Source: JADJGC01 sp964617645 | GTDB taxonomy: Bacteria > Zixibacteria > MSB-5A5 > CAIYYT01 | Assembly (NCBI GenBank): GCA_964617645.1 | Contig: CAZTYE010000004.1 | Coordinates: forward strand, 192,386-256,385 | Reading direction: 5' to 3' | DNA: 64,000 nt | Shown here: positions 43,608-52,241 of the stretch, in pieces | Numbering within the stretch: the stretch's first letter is position 1 | How the letters are laid out: every line of letters starts with the position of its first letter | The notes under the pieces: model-generated | Databases searched by the model: none | Seen by the model: the letters and a program-made list of their open reading frames with translations, nothing else | Told to the model about the DNA's origin: nothing | Position numbers and translations under genes: made by a program

Positions 43608-43709
43608 CGTAAGTAGGTTCGACATTATAGTCTGACCATTCGTCAAACGGCGTCGACTCGGACGTTGGCTCACTCAGGATTTCGACTCTAAAGGATTACC
43701 AGATCAAAA

Positions 43710-43782
<73 letters not shown>

Positions 43783-43924
43783 AATCGGGATTGCCAATAT
43801 AGCCCGCTTGGCGGTGTTGTCAACGGAAAGTTTGGGCATGACAGGTAGTTCGGATAACAACATGGTCAGTAGTGAGAGCCGGAAACAAATGGTATTCTCC
43901 GCCATGGATCACTGAGGAACATCT

Positions 43925-44926
43925 TCATCGTTCAATTCCGATTTGGTTGATGGCGATCTGCAAATTCTCGAGCTCGTCGACAATATCTTCGAACGCCGGG
44001 ATCGCTCCGTATAACATCGATTGCATGGAACGGTAGTCCCTCTTCAGTTCGTGAACATGGAGTTCCGACGGCAGCAGCTTGAGCGTGCCCGGTATAGCCT
44101 CCTCAAACTTCGCCCACGGGCAACGATAGAACTTCATCTTGAATCTCACGACGTCTTCCAGCAGCGACACTTTCTGCAGGGCCGATGCACGGATGGGCAG
44201 TTTGCTCAGTTGGCAGAGATCGTAGTAGTGTCGAGCATAGCGGGCTGGAAGTTTGCTCGCCGCATCGCGATGAGCCTCCTGATGGAGGATGGTCGCCTTC
44301 TCCCAAAATGTTCGCTCAGCAGTGACTGTAGTCACTGTTGCCTCGTGCTGTTTAAAGAACTCCGGGAACTTGCTCACGACAAAGGGTCGAATCTGCTTCT
44401 GCCCATTCGGAACCGGCTCAGCAAGCGGTCCGATTTCGAGTCTTATCTGTGGCTGAATTGCGTCCAGCGAGAGTGTCTTTGGATAGGTCAAAAGTACATT
44501 CTGATCTTCCGCTGTTACTTGCAGTTCTGAAGCTGCACGAAGCGCCAAGTCAGCTTTCATTCTCGGCACGAACGTCTGTTCCAAGAACTGAGCGGTTTGG
44601 CGAATTGCCTCTTTCCCGAAGCGATCCTGCTGTGTATTACTTCGTACTTCCCATGGCTCACCAGCCGAATAGCCAAGTCGTCTCCAATCAAGAACCAAGT
44701 CAATGTCTTCAGAAAAGCGCTGAATGGCCCCATAAGCTTTGGAAAGACTGGTGCCTCCTTTGAAAACCAGATCACTTTTCCATGGACTCTCACAAAACAG
44801 ATAGTCAAGCACCCAGCACACCCAGAAGTCCTTTTCGACAATGGCCTCATGTATTTGCATGAGTTGGCTACATTCACGGAACAGTTCCCTGCGATCGCTG
44901 TGCGGGCGCTTGGCGAATTCACGCAT
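43925..44926 (-). CDS. abiEii: AbiEii-type nucleotidyltransferase toxin
   Basis: 333 residues from the ATG at 44926, which overlaps the antitoxin stop by 8 bp; a TTG at 44950 is possible. AbiEii toxins of type IV toxin-antitoxin systems are DNA polymerase beta-like nucleotidyltransferases that block growth during phage infection; related enzymes modify tRNA. The signature FKGGTSLSKAYGAIQRFSED continuing to IDLVL is present near residues 55-80, with EKDFWVCWVLDYLF before it, and GPLAEPVPNGQ and ERTFWEKATILHQEAHR later. The block 43925-45527 looks lower in G+C than its surroundings, suggesting transfer. Confidence 0.9.
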   Translation of the reverse strand: MREFAKRPHSDRRELFRECSQLMQIHEAIVEKDFWVCWVLDYLFCESPWKSDLVFKGGTSLSKAYGAIQRFSEDIDLVLDWRRLGYSAGEPWEVRSNTQQDRFGKEAIRQTAQFLEQTFVPRMKADLALRAASELQVTAEDQNVLLTYPKTLSLDAIQPQIRLEIGPLAEPVPNGQKQIRPFVVSKFPEFFKQHEATVTTVTAERTFWEKATILHQEAHRDAASKLPARYARHYYDLCQLSKLPIRASALQKVSLLEDVVRFKMKFYRCPWAKFEEAIPGTLKLLPSELHVHELKRDYRSMQSMLYGAIPAFEDIVDELENLQIAINQIGIER

Positions 44927-45527
44927 CGCCGAACTCGTCGTCTGCCGCAAGCTGTTTGATTACTTCGTAGACCCAGGATGTTGCATAGCGGGCCTCACGG
45001 ACTGCTCGTTTTTTCTCTCTGAGACTGAGGCGTTTTCGGAGCATCGTAATCGTCCATGAATCGACGTTGTCCTCGCCAAGAGCTTTAAGCGCCTGGACCA
45101 GTAACGCCGTCTTCGGAGATAGAATCGTGGTTTCTTTATTCGCTCTGCGCTTGAATGTTAGAGTTCCCCCACTCCATTTATAGGTCTTGGTTGGTCCGTC
45201 ACTGAAGTATTCCCATCTTGCCGGAACTTGAGTTGATAATCCAAGCAAATTCATTGCTGTATTGCCTGAAGGAAGAATGGTCCAACCGTGCGATCTGGCT
45301 ATCGCCCTGGCAATGCTATCAGGATTGGGACCCGCCGGTACTCCAAGCAGTTTGCTGAATGACGGGTACTCATAAATGCCTCTCGCTATGCGTCTTAGTT
45401 TTCCCGTCTTGGTTAGTCGTTCGAGAGTCGAATGGACTGTCTTAACACTGGCAAGGTCTGCAAAGTCCTTTGTGGTAAATACACTACCCCTACCGCTACC
45501 ATAAATCCTTGCAAGTATCTTATTCAT
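44919..45527 (-). CDS. abiEi: AbiEi-type antitoxin / autoregulator
   Basis: 202 residues. The N-terminal winged helix (TTKDFADLASVKTVHSTLER, then RGIYEYPSFSKLLGV) fits the DNA-binding part of AbiEi antitoxins, which repress their own operon. The C-terminal part (about 75-200; GNTAMNLLGLSTQVPARWEY) supplies toxin neutralisation. The gene precedes and overlaps the toxin. A 32-bp palindrome lies 31 bp upstream of the ATG. No SD is visible and the possible -10 (TATACT, 45545-45540) is only about 12 nt from the ATG, so the mRNA may be almost leaderless. Confidence 0.87.
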   Translation of the reverse strand: MNKILARIYGSGRGSVFTTKDFADLASVKTVHSTLERLTKTGKLRRIARGIYEYPSFSKLLGVPAGPNPDSIARAIARSHGWTILPSGNTAMNLLGLSTQVPARWEYFSDGPTKTYKWSGGTLTFKRRANKETTILSPKTALLVQALKALGEDNVDSWTITMLRKRLSLREKKRAVREARYATSWVYEVIKQLAADDEFGDA

Positions 45528-45533
45528 AAGAGA

Positions 45534-45791
45534 TTATTTAGTATAAAAATATATTCTTTGCAGCAAAAAATATGTATTTTTTTCTGCAATTTTGAGTGCG
45601 TCTTTGTACATCGTTGCACCTAAGCCAGGAACCTGCATACTCGTCATTGTATCTAATGCTATTTCGGATGTCCCCCGCAGAAGCTTCGCCGCCGCCTTCC
45701 TATCCACCTCTCCAAACGCGTCGTCGAATATAACCCGGCCATCCGGATGAGGGTGCGCCCAAATGCCCGGAGCCCTTGTCGCCCCCCTACT
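45534..45791 (-). pseudogene. Possible gene remnant upstream of the AbiE operon
   Basis: One minus-strand frame is open for 85 codons between a TGA at 45794-45792 and a TAA at 45536-45534, without a normal start. It reads like protein (GIWAHPHPDGRVIFDDAFGE, then VDRKAAAKLLRGTSEIA). The piece AFGEVDRKAAAKLLR resembles AFGEVERKAAEKLLR at the C-terminus of RecN encoded at 52084-52128. It could be the 3' tail of a decayed gene displaced by the AbiE cassette, or chance. The AbiE operator palindrome lies within its 3' part. Confidence 0.2.
45558..45589. promoter_or_regulatory. 32-bp palindromic operator of the AbiE operon
   Basis: TTGCAGCAAAAAATAT and GTATTTTTTTCTGCAA pair in 14 of 16 positions, with one mismatch apart from the central bases. 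It sits 31-62 bp upstream of abiEi and overlaps the presumed -35 (TTGCTG on the minus strand). AbiEi proteins bind inverted repeats upstream of their genes, so it is the likely autorepression site. Confidence 0.65.
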
Positions 45792-46656
45792 TCACCGCCT
45801 TTAGTCGAAACGACAATTCCCCTTCAATGAAAAACGTATTGGCGCTGGCCTGATTGCCGACAATCTTCGCGCGTTCGGCGGTAACTTGCGTCTTCTCTTG
45901 CTGCGAATATACGTAGCCGTTTTCGTAATCGAACGTCAACTGGCCGGAGACCTGCACGCGGTCGACGCCACGGCGGGTCAAGCTGTCGGACTCCATCACG
46001 TCAAACGGCAAAATGAGATTGCCCCGATAATCAATGACGACGCACTTATGCTCTTCGATCTCGACGAACTCGGAGACTTCATAGGTCGTGCTGGCTTCGA
46101 GATTCTCGCCGGTGGGCATGAAGATTTTCACCGCCTGCGTCCAGCGGTAGCCCTTGCCAATCGGCTCGTCGGGAAACGTCGGTTGCGACTGCTCGAGATT
46201 TTGCTGCGCGTACTCTTTCCAGCGGGAGGCTTCCTCATCAGCCGGGAGCTCCAAACCGGAAATCTTGCCGTTGCGCGCCATTTCATATGATAACGACTCG
46301 CTCTCCGAGACCACGCGGATCGTGCTGTCGGCGGCCGCTTCCGACCAGCTCCACGTTGAAGTTTCGTCGATCTGAGCGCCGCCGTCAGCACTCGTGCTCT
46401 TGACCACCTGAATCATCTCGCCGTGCGACTTCGTCGATGCCGACACCAGCGGCGAGTTGTTCATCGACACGGTTTGGCTGTTGGTCTGGTCGTAGATTAG
46501 CTCGCGCCCGGCGGCAAATTTCATCGCCAGCCGCACTTTCAACTCCGAGCGGCTGCAGCTTATCGCCGAGGTGATAATCATTAATGATAGAATTATCCAC
46601 GAAAAGTGCAGACCGGCGCGTCGCGACCTGTGGAATTTTTGCGATTGACGATTCAT
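45787..46656 (-). CDS. Lipoprotein of unknown function (DUF6263-like)
   Basis: 289 residues. A type II signal peptide ends with the lipobox SAISC; the lipidated Cys would be residue 34. The mature part is beta-rich (LAMKFAAGRELIYDQTNSQT, TWSWSEAA, IGKGYRWTQAVKIFMPTGEN, FDYENGYVYSQQEKTQVTAE). The overall pattern recalls DUF6263-type periplasmic lipoproteins of Bacteroidetes; I am not certain of the family. It is the third gene after an ECF sigma factor and its presumed anti-sigma partner, 85 bp apart, so it may be regulated by or with them. Confidence 0.65.
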   Translation of the reverse strand: MNRQSQKFHRSRRAGLHFSWIILSLMIITSAISCSRSELKVRLAMKFAAGRELIYDQTNSQTVSMNNSPLVSASTKSHGEMIQVVKSTSADGGAQIDETSTWSWSEAAADSTIRVVSESESLSYEMARNGKISGLELPADEEASRWKEYAQQNLEQSQPTFPDEPIGKGYRWTQAVKIFMPTGENLEASTTYEVSEFVEIEEHKCVVIDYRGNLILPFDVMESDSLTRRGVDRVQVSGQLTFDYENGYVYSQQEKTQVTAERAKIVGNQASANTFFIEGELSFRLKAVK

Positions 46657-46741
46657 GAGCTACCGTACTTGCGCACTATCCTATTTTCCATCCCAACCCG
46701 GACGGCGATTCATCCCTGCGCCGTCAATGAACCGTGCCGGC

Positions 46742-47314
46742 CTAAAGGCCGCGCTGCGCCAGCGTCCGCGACCGCGACAGCGAGGATGGCGAGCCGAGGA
46801 TCGCGCTTGACATCAGCAGAATCTCGCGGTACTCGCTCAACTCCTGCTCGCTCACCTGATCTTCGTCCTCGACCGTTACGTGCTGCGCGTAAACGTCGCT
46901 CATCGTGACGTGCGGGCCAAAATCCGCGGCAACCGTCGACCCGACCGGCGCCGGCGCATTGGGAAAATACGCCACCGCCATCAGAACCGCAACGGCGATT
47001 GCGGCCGTCGAGATCGCCGCCGGTATCGGACGCAGCGATTCGGGAATCACCGCCGCCTTGATCCTGTCCCAGGAAGTCTGGCGTCGCACCTTGACTCGCT
47101 CCAGAATTTCTTGCCGCACCGCGGCGAAGTGCGCGTCGGACGGCACCGCCACACGGCGAGCGCCGATCAATTCGAGATAGCGCAGTTCGCGCGCGATGGC
47201 GCTCTGATCGCCGCCGCTGCGTAATCTCAGATCGTCAAGCTCCGCCTGTCCCTCGGCGCGCAGATGTTGCGGTCGCAAATCCAGCAGTCGATCGTCGTTC
47301 GAGTTGTCGTGCAT
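46742..47314 (-). CDS. Probable anti-sigma factor (single-pass membrane protein)
   Basis: 190 residues. A soluble N-terminal part (about 1-95; LDLRPQHLRAEGQAELDDLR, ELRYLELIGARR) is followed by one membrane segment (about 98-116) and an acidic extracytoplasmic tail. This is the usual layout of ECF anti-sigma factors. The zinc-binding HxxxCxxC motif of the ZAS class is absent. The ATG overlaps the sigma stop as TAATG, so the pair is translationally coupled. The name rests on position and topology. Confidence 0.7.
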   Translation of the reverse strand: MHDNSNDDRLLDLRPQHLRAEGQAELDDLRLRSGGDQSAIARELRYLELIGARRVAVPSDAHFAAVRQEILERVKVRRQTSWDRIKAAVIPESLRPIPAAISTAAIAVAVLMAVAYFPNAPAPVGSTVAADFGPHVTMSDVYAQHVTVEDEDQVSEQELSEYREILLMSSAILGSPSSLSRSRTLAQRGL

Positions 47315-47919
47315 TACCGTGTATCCTCTCGCTTCTTCTTCTCATCCGAAATATCGAGTTTTGCCTTCAGGCGCTGCTTCACTTTGGCGCGCGCGATATG
47401 CAGATTCGAGCGCACCGTCGCCTGCGGGCAATCCATCATCTGGGCGATTTCCTCTTTGGAGTAGCCGTCGACGTCGTGAAGAATGATCGTCGCCCGCTGC
47501 TTGGGCGGCAATTCGGCGATGGCGGCATTGATCAACCCCAGTAACTGCTTGTTCTCCTGTTCATCTTCCGGCGTTTGAATCGAGCGCGATAGTTCGAGTT
47601 GGTATCGTCCGGAATCCTCGAATTCGTCATCCTCAAGTACGACATACTTCCGCTGGCGCTTGCGGATGATGTCGATGCAGTAGTTTGTCGCGATCTTGAA
47701 AACGAAACTGGTGAAATTAGCCTCCACCTTAAGCCGGCTGATATTCTTGACCACGCGAACAAAGGTCTCCTGTAAGACCTCGTCGGCTTCGGTATGGTTT
47801 CCCAGCATCTGGTAGGCATGAGCATAAATCCGCTTCTCGAATATCCGTAACAGCTCGTTAAAAGCCACTTCGTCACCGGCTTTGAAACGCTCCACCAGTT
47901 CCGAAATGTTCTCGATCAC
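47314..47919 (-). CDS. ECF-family RNA polymerase sigma factor
   Basis: 201 residues from a GTG at 47919 (GGGG 4 nt upstream, GGAGAG further out). Region 2 is visible in FNELLRIFEKRIYAHAYQML and FTSFVFKIATNYCIDIIRKR; region 4 in LPPKQRATIILHDVDGYSKE with helix-turn-helix IAQMMDCPQATVRSNLHIAR. It should direct RNA polymerase to a small regulon, under control of the membrane protein encoded next. The longer reading to 48012 crosses the promoter and is rejected. Confidence 0.92.
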   Translation of the reverse strand: MIENISELVERFKAGDEVAFNELLRIFEKRIYAHAYQMLGNHTEADEVLQETFVRVVKNISRLKVEANFTSFVFKIATNYCIDIIRKRQRKYVVLEDDEFEDSGRYQLELSRSIQTPEDEQENKQLLGLINAAIAELPPKQRATIILHDVDGYSKEEIAQMMDCPQATVRSNLHIARAKVKQRLKAKLDISDEKKKREDTR

Positions 47920-47999
47920 GACACCCCAACACTCTCCGACCCAATAGACAGACGGGGTCGGCGGGCAAATGTTTAATGGCCAAAAAAGTCTTCCGCTCC

Positions 48000-48035
48000 A
48001 GCTTATTCTCAACGGAAGTGATTGTCAATTATAAT
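48000..48035. promoter_or_regulatory. Divergent promoters between the ECF sigma operon and the PD40 gene
   Basis: Minus strand: TTGACA (48028-48023) and TAAGCT (48005-48000) with a 17-bp spacer point toward the sigma factor. Plus strand: a perfect TATAAT at 48030-48035 points toward the PD40 gene, with a poor -35. The two nearly touch, so they may compete. Confidence 0.5.
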
Positions 48036-48167
48036 CTTAACCGATCGTTCAGCCTAATCGCCTTTCTCTCGGATCCCCATCACTTGCGCGCCAAAAATCA
48101 ATCGACTTGGCAGGCCTGTCGATGTATAAATGATAAGTTGTTATTGAGTTCGGAAAGGAAGGACGAT

Positions 48168-49139
48168 TTGGGTTTCATTCGGTTATCGGCTATCGGCTCG
48201 CTTGTCATACTGCTGTGCGCTTCAGCTTCGGCCCAGTTCGAGAAAGAGGCCGGAAAAATCATTGTCCGCAATGGCTTCGCTCCTAATGCCGCCGGTCCGG
48301 GCAAGGTCGCTTTTCTTCGGGCCGACCCAAAGATCCCCGGCGCCCCGATAGAGCTGTTCACACTTGACTTGGCCAGCGGCAAGGAATCCCGTCTTCTGCC
48401 CGGCGTCGATATCGGCCAGGTCCCCGGATTCACCTATGCATTCTCCCCTAGCGGAAAGGAGTTTGTCCTGCCGCAATTGTCGAAGGGGATGTGGGAAATC
48501 GCCAAGTACCGCGTCGGCGAACGCGAACCGGTCATTGTGAGCAAACTTGCCGACCACCGGGTCTTGATCGGCGAGGCGGAACGTGAGAATCTCGGACTGA
48601 CTCCCGATCGCGAGCAGTCGATCGGCGATTTGACTTGGTCGCCGTCAGGAAATCGCCTGCTCTTCACATTCATGCGTCTGCGCAAGAACGCCATCTGGTG
48701 GATCGACCTTGCGAGCGGCAACACCCGCCAGGCAACACCGGACCTCTATGGCTATTATGGCTCGTTCCATCCCAATGACGATTTGTTTGTTTACACGGAA
48801 AACTTCAACAAACCCGACGTCGGCGCCGACCAAGACCTTGTCCTGCGCTCGATTTCCACCGGCAAAGAAGACACCCTCACGGGCGGACCCGCCCACGATT
48901 TCGCCGGACGAATCTCGCCGGACGGCAAATACATCGTGTTTAATCGCACGGTTGGAGGATCGAACAACGTGTTTGTGATGAACCTCGCCACCCGCCAAGT
49001 CAAAGCCCAGACTAACGTCACGAACGGCAAACAGTGCGCATTTCCGGTCTGGTCGCCGGACGGCAAACGGATTTTCTTTCAGGGAAACGGCTTCGGGAAA
49101 GAGGTTGTGGTCTTTGTGCGGGAGTTCACACCGTTCTAA
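48168..49139 (+). CDS. Exported WD40-like (PD40/TolB-type) beta-propeller protein
   Basis: 323 residues from a TTG at 48168 with AAGGAAGG upstream; earlier in-frame starts lack an SD and would bury the signal peptide. The signal peptide is about residues 1-22 (IRLSAIGSLVILLCASASAQ). At least five PD40-type blades follow: FTYAFSPSGKEF, DLTWSPSGNRLLF, YGSFHPNDDLFVY, AGRISPDGKYIVFN and FPVWSPDGKRIFFQ. Such propellers usually bind proteins in the periplasm. It is divergent from the ECF sigma operon. No catalytic domain is present; function unknown. Confidence 0.8.
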   Translation: MGFIRLSAIGSLVILLCASASAQFEKEAGKIIVRNGFAPNAAGPGKVAFLRADPKIPGAPIELFTLDLASGKESRLLPGVDIGQVPGFTYAFSPSGKEFVLPQLSKGMWEIAKYRVGEREPVIVSKLADHRVLIGEAERENLGLTPDREQSIGDLTWSPSGNRLLFTFMRLRKNAIWWIDLASGNTRQATPDLYGYYGSFHPNDDLFVYTENFNKPDVGADQDLVLRSISTGKEDTLTGGPAHDFAGRISPDGKYIVFNRTVGGSNNVFVMNLATRQVKAQTNVTNGKQCAFPVWSPDGKRIFFQGNGFGKEVVVFVREFTPF

Positions 49140-49167
49140 GCTGCAAAGTCGAGCTACCTCAATGTCG

Positions 49168-49194
49168 CGCCGTCAGGATTTAACCCTGACGGCG
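49168..49194 (+). terminator. Probable terminator of the PD40 gene
   Basis: A 9-10-bp stem (GCCGTCAGG/CCTGACGGC) with a 7-nt loop lies 29 nt after the stop and is followed by TTTGTGTG. The T-run is weak. Confidence 0.5.
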
Positions 49195-49336
49195 TTTGTG
49201 TGTCGGGTCGTCGCCGCCATGAACAAACCGCAGCGGCATTGTTTTTGTTGACTGCTGGTGGCGGGCGACTAAGTTTCGCAACACTGAAACTCAAGACAGT
49301 GATATCTGATTCGAGACCCATTTCCCGGGAGAGAAA

Positions 49337-49954
49337 ATGGAAAACATCGGTCGCGCTTTTGGCTACATGTTCGAGGATAGGGACTGGTTGATGAAAATCC
49401 TCATCGGCGGCGCCTTCGTTTTGCTGTCGTGTATCCTAATCGGCATTCCCTTCTTGCTCGGTTACTTCTTAGTCGCTATCCGCAATGCCTCAGACGGCAA
49501 GCCGGTGCCGTTGCCGGCGTGGGACAATTTGGGCGACAAGTTTGTTCAAGGAATCATGTTTCTGGTAGTGATCATCATCTGGATGGTGCCGCTTTTCATC
49601 GTGAACTTTCTGCTGAGTTTCATCTTCTGCATCGGTTGGCTGATCTCGATCGCGATCAGTCTGCTGTTTGCGCTGGCGTTGCCCTACATCTACGTTCGCT
49701 TCGCGCGCTCGGGCAGCATCGGAGATGCGTTGGACTTTTCCGGAATCGTCGCGTTCGTGCAGAAGAACTTTGTGAATTTGTTGCTCGTCGTTCTGATCGG
49801 CATAGCGCTGGCGATCGTCGCATCGCTCGGTGTTCTCGCGCTGCTGATCGGCTATCTGTTCACGTCGTTCTGGGCGATGCTCGGCAACGCCTATCTCTAC
49901 GGTGAGGTTTGGCGCGTCAGCGAACAATCCAAGGCGGTGACGCCGCAACCGTAG
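49337..49954 (+). CDS. DUF4013-like polytopic membrane protein
   Basis: 205 residues with about five hydrophobic segments (FVLLSCILIGIPFLLGYFLV, IMFLVVIIIWMVPLFIVNFL, a third around LISIAISLLFALALPYIYV, then LLLVVLIGIALAIVASLGVL). The N-terminal FGYMFEDRDWLMKILIGGAF and YFLVAIRNASDGKPVPLPAW are typical of DUF4013 proteins, which have no known function. An SD GGGAGAGAAA precedes the ATG. The next gene starts 1 bp after its stop. Confidence 0.75.
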   Translation: MENIGRAFGYMFEDRDWLMKILIGGAFVLLSCILIGIPFLLGYFLVAIRNASDGKPVPLPAWDNLGDKFVQGIMFLVVIIIWMVPLFIVNFLLSFIFCIGWLISIAISLLFALALPYIYVRFARSGSIGDALDFSGIVAFVQKNFVNLLLVVLIGIALAIVASLGVLALLIGYLFTSFWAMLGNAYLYGEVWRVSEQSKAVTPQP

Positions 49955-49955
49955 A

Positions 49956-50435
49956 GTGACGCTTCAAGCCCAAAGGCGCGCGCTGGCAAGCTTGCCGATG
50001 ATTGTCGTCGGCGTTTACTCTCTCGGCGGTATTAGCGTGCCGCTGCTCGATGCTGCCAATCTGCATGGAGCAGCGGCTTTTTTGTCTGACGTCTACAGCC
50101 ACACTTGTCATCAAATTCCGGAACGGACCTTCTCGGTTGCCAATACGCCGTTTGCCTTTTGTGCGCGCTGCACCGGCTATTTTGGAGCTATGTTCAGCGC
50201 CGCTGCGCTGGTGTTGCTCTGGCGCAGCCCGCGAATGCCTCTATTTGCTCTCTTGGCTTCGCAAATTCCAATGCTCGTCGATGTGATCTTCGATTTGAGC
50301 GCTCGAGCCGCAAGTCCCAATCTCTGGCGTTCTCTGTTTGGCGCTCTCAGCGGCGCCGCATTGGCGCTCTGGATCTATCCCCGCTTTCTGCGTGCGCTTG
50401 ACGAGCAACTTGCCGAATCGCCGCCGAAACCGTAG
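49956..50435 (+). CDS. DUF2085-like membrane protein
   Basis: 159 residues from a GTG. The conserved block HTCHQIPERTFSVANTPFAF followed by CARCTGYFGAMF is the DUF2085 hallmark and could bind a metal through its Cys and His residues. Three to four hydrophobic segments follow (SAAALVLLW, ALLASQIPMLVDVIF, FGALSGAALALWIYP). The function of the family is unknown. It lies 8 bp before recN and 1 bp after the DUF4013-like gene, so all three may be co-transcribed. Confidence 0.78.
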   Translation: MTLQAQRRALASLPMIVVGVYSLGGISVPLLDAANLHGAAAFLSDVYSHTCHQIPERTFSVANTPFAFCARCTGYFGAMFSAAALVLLWRSPRMPLFALLASQIPMLVDVIFDLSARAASPNLWRSLFGALSGAALALWIYPRFLRALDEQLAESPPKP

Positions 50436-50443
50436 ATTGCGGC

Positions 50444-52147
50444 GTGATCACCCTCTCCCGTTTAGCCCTCAAAAATTTCGCGGTCGTTTCGCAACTGGAG
50501 ATCGAACTCTCTCGCGGCCTGACCGTCATCACCGGCGAAACCGGCGCCGGCAAATCGCTGATCGTCGGTGCCATCAGCTTGCTCATGGGCGAACGCGGTC
50601 GCAGCGAGTATCTCCGCAGCGGTGCGACTCATGCCGCCATCGAAGGAACCTTCTGCGGTGATTTCCGGCCGCTCAAAGCGATCCTCTCCGAGGAAGACAT
50701 CGAGATTGGCGAGGACGAGTTTACGATCACTCGCGAGCTGCACGCCGACGGCAAGAATCGCTGCCTGATGAACGACCAGCGCGTCGGTCTCGGCTTGCTC
50801 AAAAAACTGGGCGAACGGATCGGCGATCTGCACGGCCAGCATCAGCATCAGTGGCTCCTCGAACCCGAACGGCACCTCTGGTTTCTCGATCGCTATGCGG
50901 GATACGGCGAGGATTACCAATCGTATCGCGCTGCCCTTGACTCGTACCGCGCCGCCAAAGCGCGACTTGATCTGCTCACTCGCAAACTCGCGGACGCTCG
51001 CGAAAAACACGAATTGCAGCGATTTCAACTCGACGAAATCGACAAAGCCGCGCTGCGCTTGGGCGAAGAGGAAGAACTCGAAACCGAGCAAAAGCAACTG
51101 GAGAACGTGCTGCGCATCAAGACCGCGCTGCAAGCCGTAGTCGACGCGATCGAGCAGGACGGCGGCGCTGCCGCACTTACCACCGAGATGCTTCGACACC
51201 TGCGCGGCATTGGCGATGCTTTCGCGCCGGCCGCCGAGTCTTCCAAAGAACTTGAGTCCGTGAAAATCAGTCTTGCCGAGACGGCGCGTTCTCTGTCATC
51301 GACTATCGCGCGACTGGCGGAAAATCCATTGCGCCTGGAACAGATCGGCGAACGGCTCGCGGAAATCTACAAGCTCAAGCGCAAATACGGCGGCAGCGTG
51401 GCCGCGACGCTCGAATTCGCCGCCGAAATTCGCTCTCAGCTCGACTCCGGAGCTGAATTGCAAACCGAGCACCGGAGCCTCATCGTGCAACTTGACCCAC
51501 TCCGGCGCGACGCGCTGAACGCCGCCAACCGGCTCCAGCAATCGCGCGAGACGGCGGCGGTCAAACTCGCCAAGGCGATGAAAAAACAACTGGGCGAACT
51601 GGGGCTGACCAAGTCCGAGTTCGGCGTTCAATTCGCGATGAACAATTCCGGCGACGAAATCGAATTTGATGGCATTTTCTCTCGCCTCGCCGATCACGGC
51701 CCGCAGACCGCCGAATTTCTTTTCAACGCCAATGTCGGCGAAACCCCCAAACCGCTCGCTCAGGTCGCCTCCGGCGGCGAGATCAGCCGCGTGATGCTCG
51801 CGCTCAAGTCGCTGATCGCCGGCAACGACCGTGTCGACTTGCTTGTGTTTGATGAAATCGATTCCGGAATCGGCGGCGAGACTGCGCTTTTGGTCGGCCG
51901 CAAACTGCGCGAGTTGGCCCGCAAGCAGCAGGTGATCGCCATCACTCACTTGCAGCAGATCGCATCTTTCGCCGACACCCACCTCAAGGCCATCAAGCGC
52001 GAAATCAAGGGCCGGGTCGAATCCGAACTTATTCCACTATCGCGTGACGAACGCATCGTCGAACTCGGCCGCATGATCTCCGGCGGCGCCTTCGGCGAGG
52101 TCGAACGCAAGGCCGCCGAAAAGCTGCTCCGGCAAGCCGCCGAGTAA
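50444..52147 (+). CDS. recN: DNA repair protein RecN
   Basis: 567 residues, usual length. This SMC-like ATPase acts in double-strand break repair. The Walker A motif ITGETGAGKSLIVGAI is at residues 28-43, HGQHQHQWLLEPERHL follows, a long coiled coil spans about 150-360, and the C-terminal ATPase half has ASGGEISRVMLALKSL and LVFDEIDSGIGGETAL, then ITHLQQIASFADTHL. The start is a GTG. The C-terminus AFGEVERKAAEKLLRQAAE is echoed by a fragment at 45534-45791. Confidence 0.96.
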   Translation: MITLSRLALKNFAVVSQLEIELSRGLTVITGETGAGKSLIVGAISLLMGERGRSEYLRSGATHAAIEGTFCGDFRPLKAILSEEDIEIGEDEFTITRELHADGKNRCLMNDQRVGLGLLKKLGERIGDLHGQHQHQWLLEPERHLWFLDRYAGYGEDYQSYRAALDSYRAAKARLDLLTRKLADAREKHELQRFQLDEIDKAALRLGEEEELETEQKQLENVLRIKTALQAVVDAIEQDGGAAALTTEMLRHLRGIGDAFAPAAESSKELESVKISLAETARSLSSTIARLAENPLRLEQIGERLAEIYKLKRKYGGSVAATLEFAAEIRSQLDSGAELQTEHRSLIVQLDPLRRDALNAANRLQQSRETAAVKLAKAMKKQLGELGLTKSEFGVQFAMNNSGDEIEFDGIFSRLADHGPQTAEFLFNANVGETPKPLAQVASGGEISRVMLALKSLIAGNDRVDLLVFDEIDSGIGGETALLVGRKLRELARKQQVIAITHLQQIASFADTHLKAIKREIKGRVESELIPLSRDERIVELGRMISGGAFGEVERKAAEKLLRQAAE

Positions 52148-52241
52148 GATCAGCCTCGAGTCTGACACTCGGAAGTTTTATCTTGCGACCTCAATTACTA
52201 CTTGATACCTTCGCGGCAAAGTTGGTCTGAGGGAGATACTT

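Larger units (their letters stand above)
43021..43709. other. 689-bp intergenic region with repeats between hppD and tRNA-Ala
   Basis: No credible gene. It holds the leader and presumed promoter of hppD at its left end (a TATTAT box near 43081), then a MITE-like element at 43398-43515 and a 27-nt palindromic repeat at 43581-43607. Short open frames here are not supported. Confidence 0.6.
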
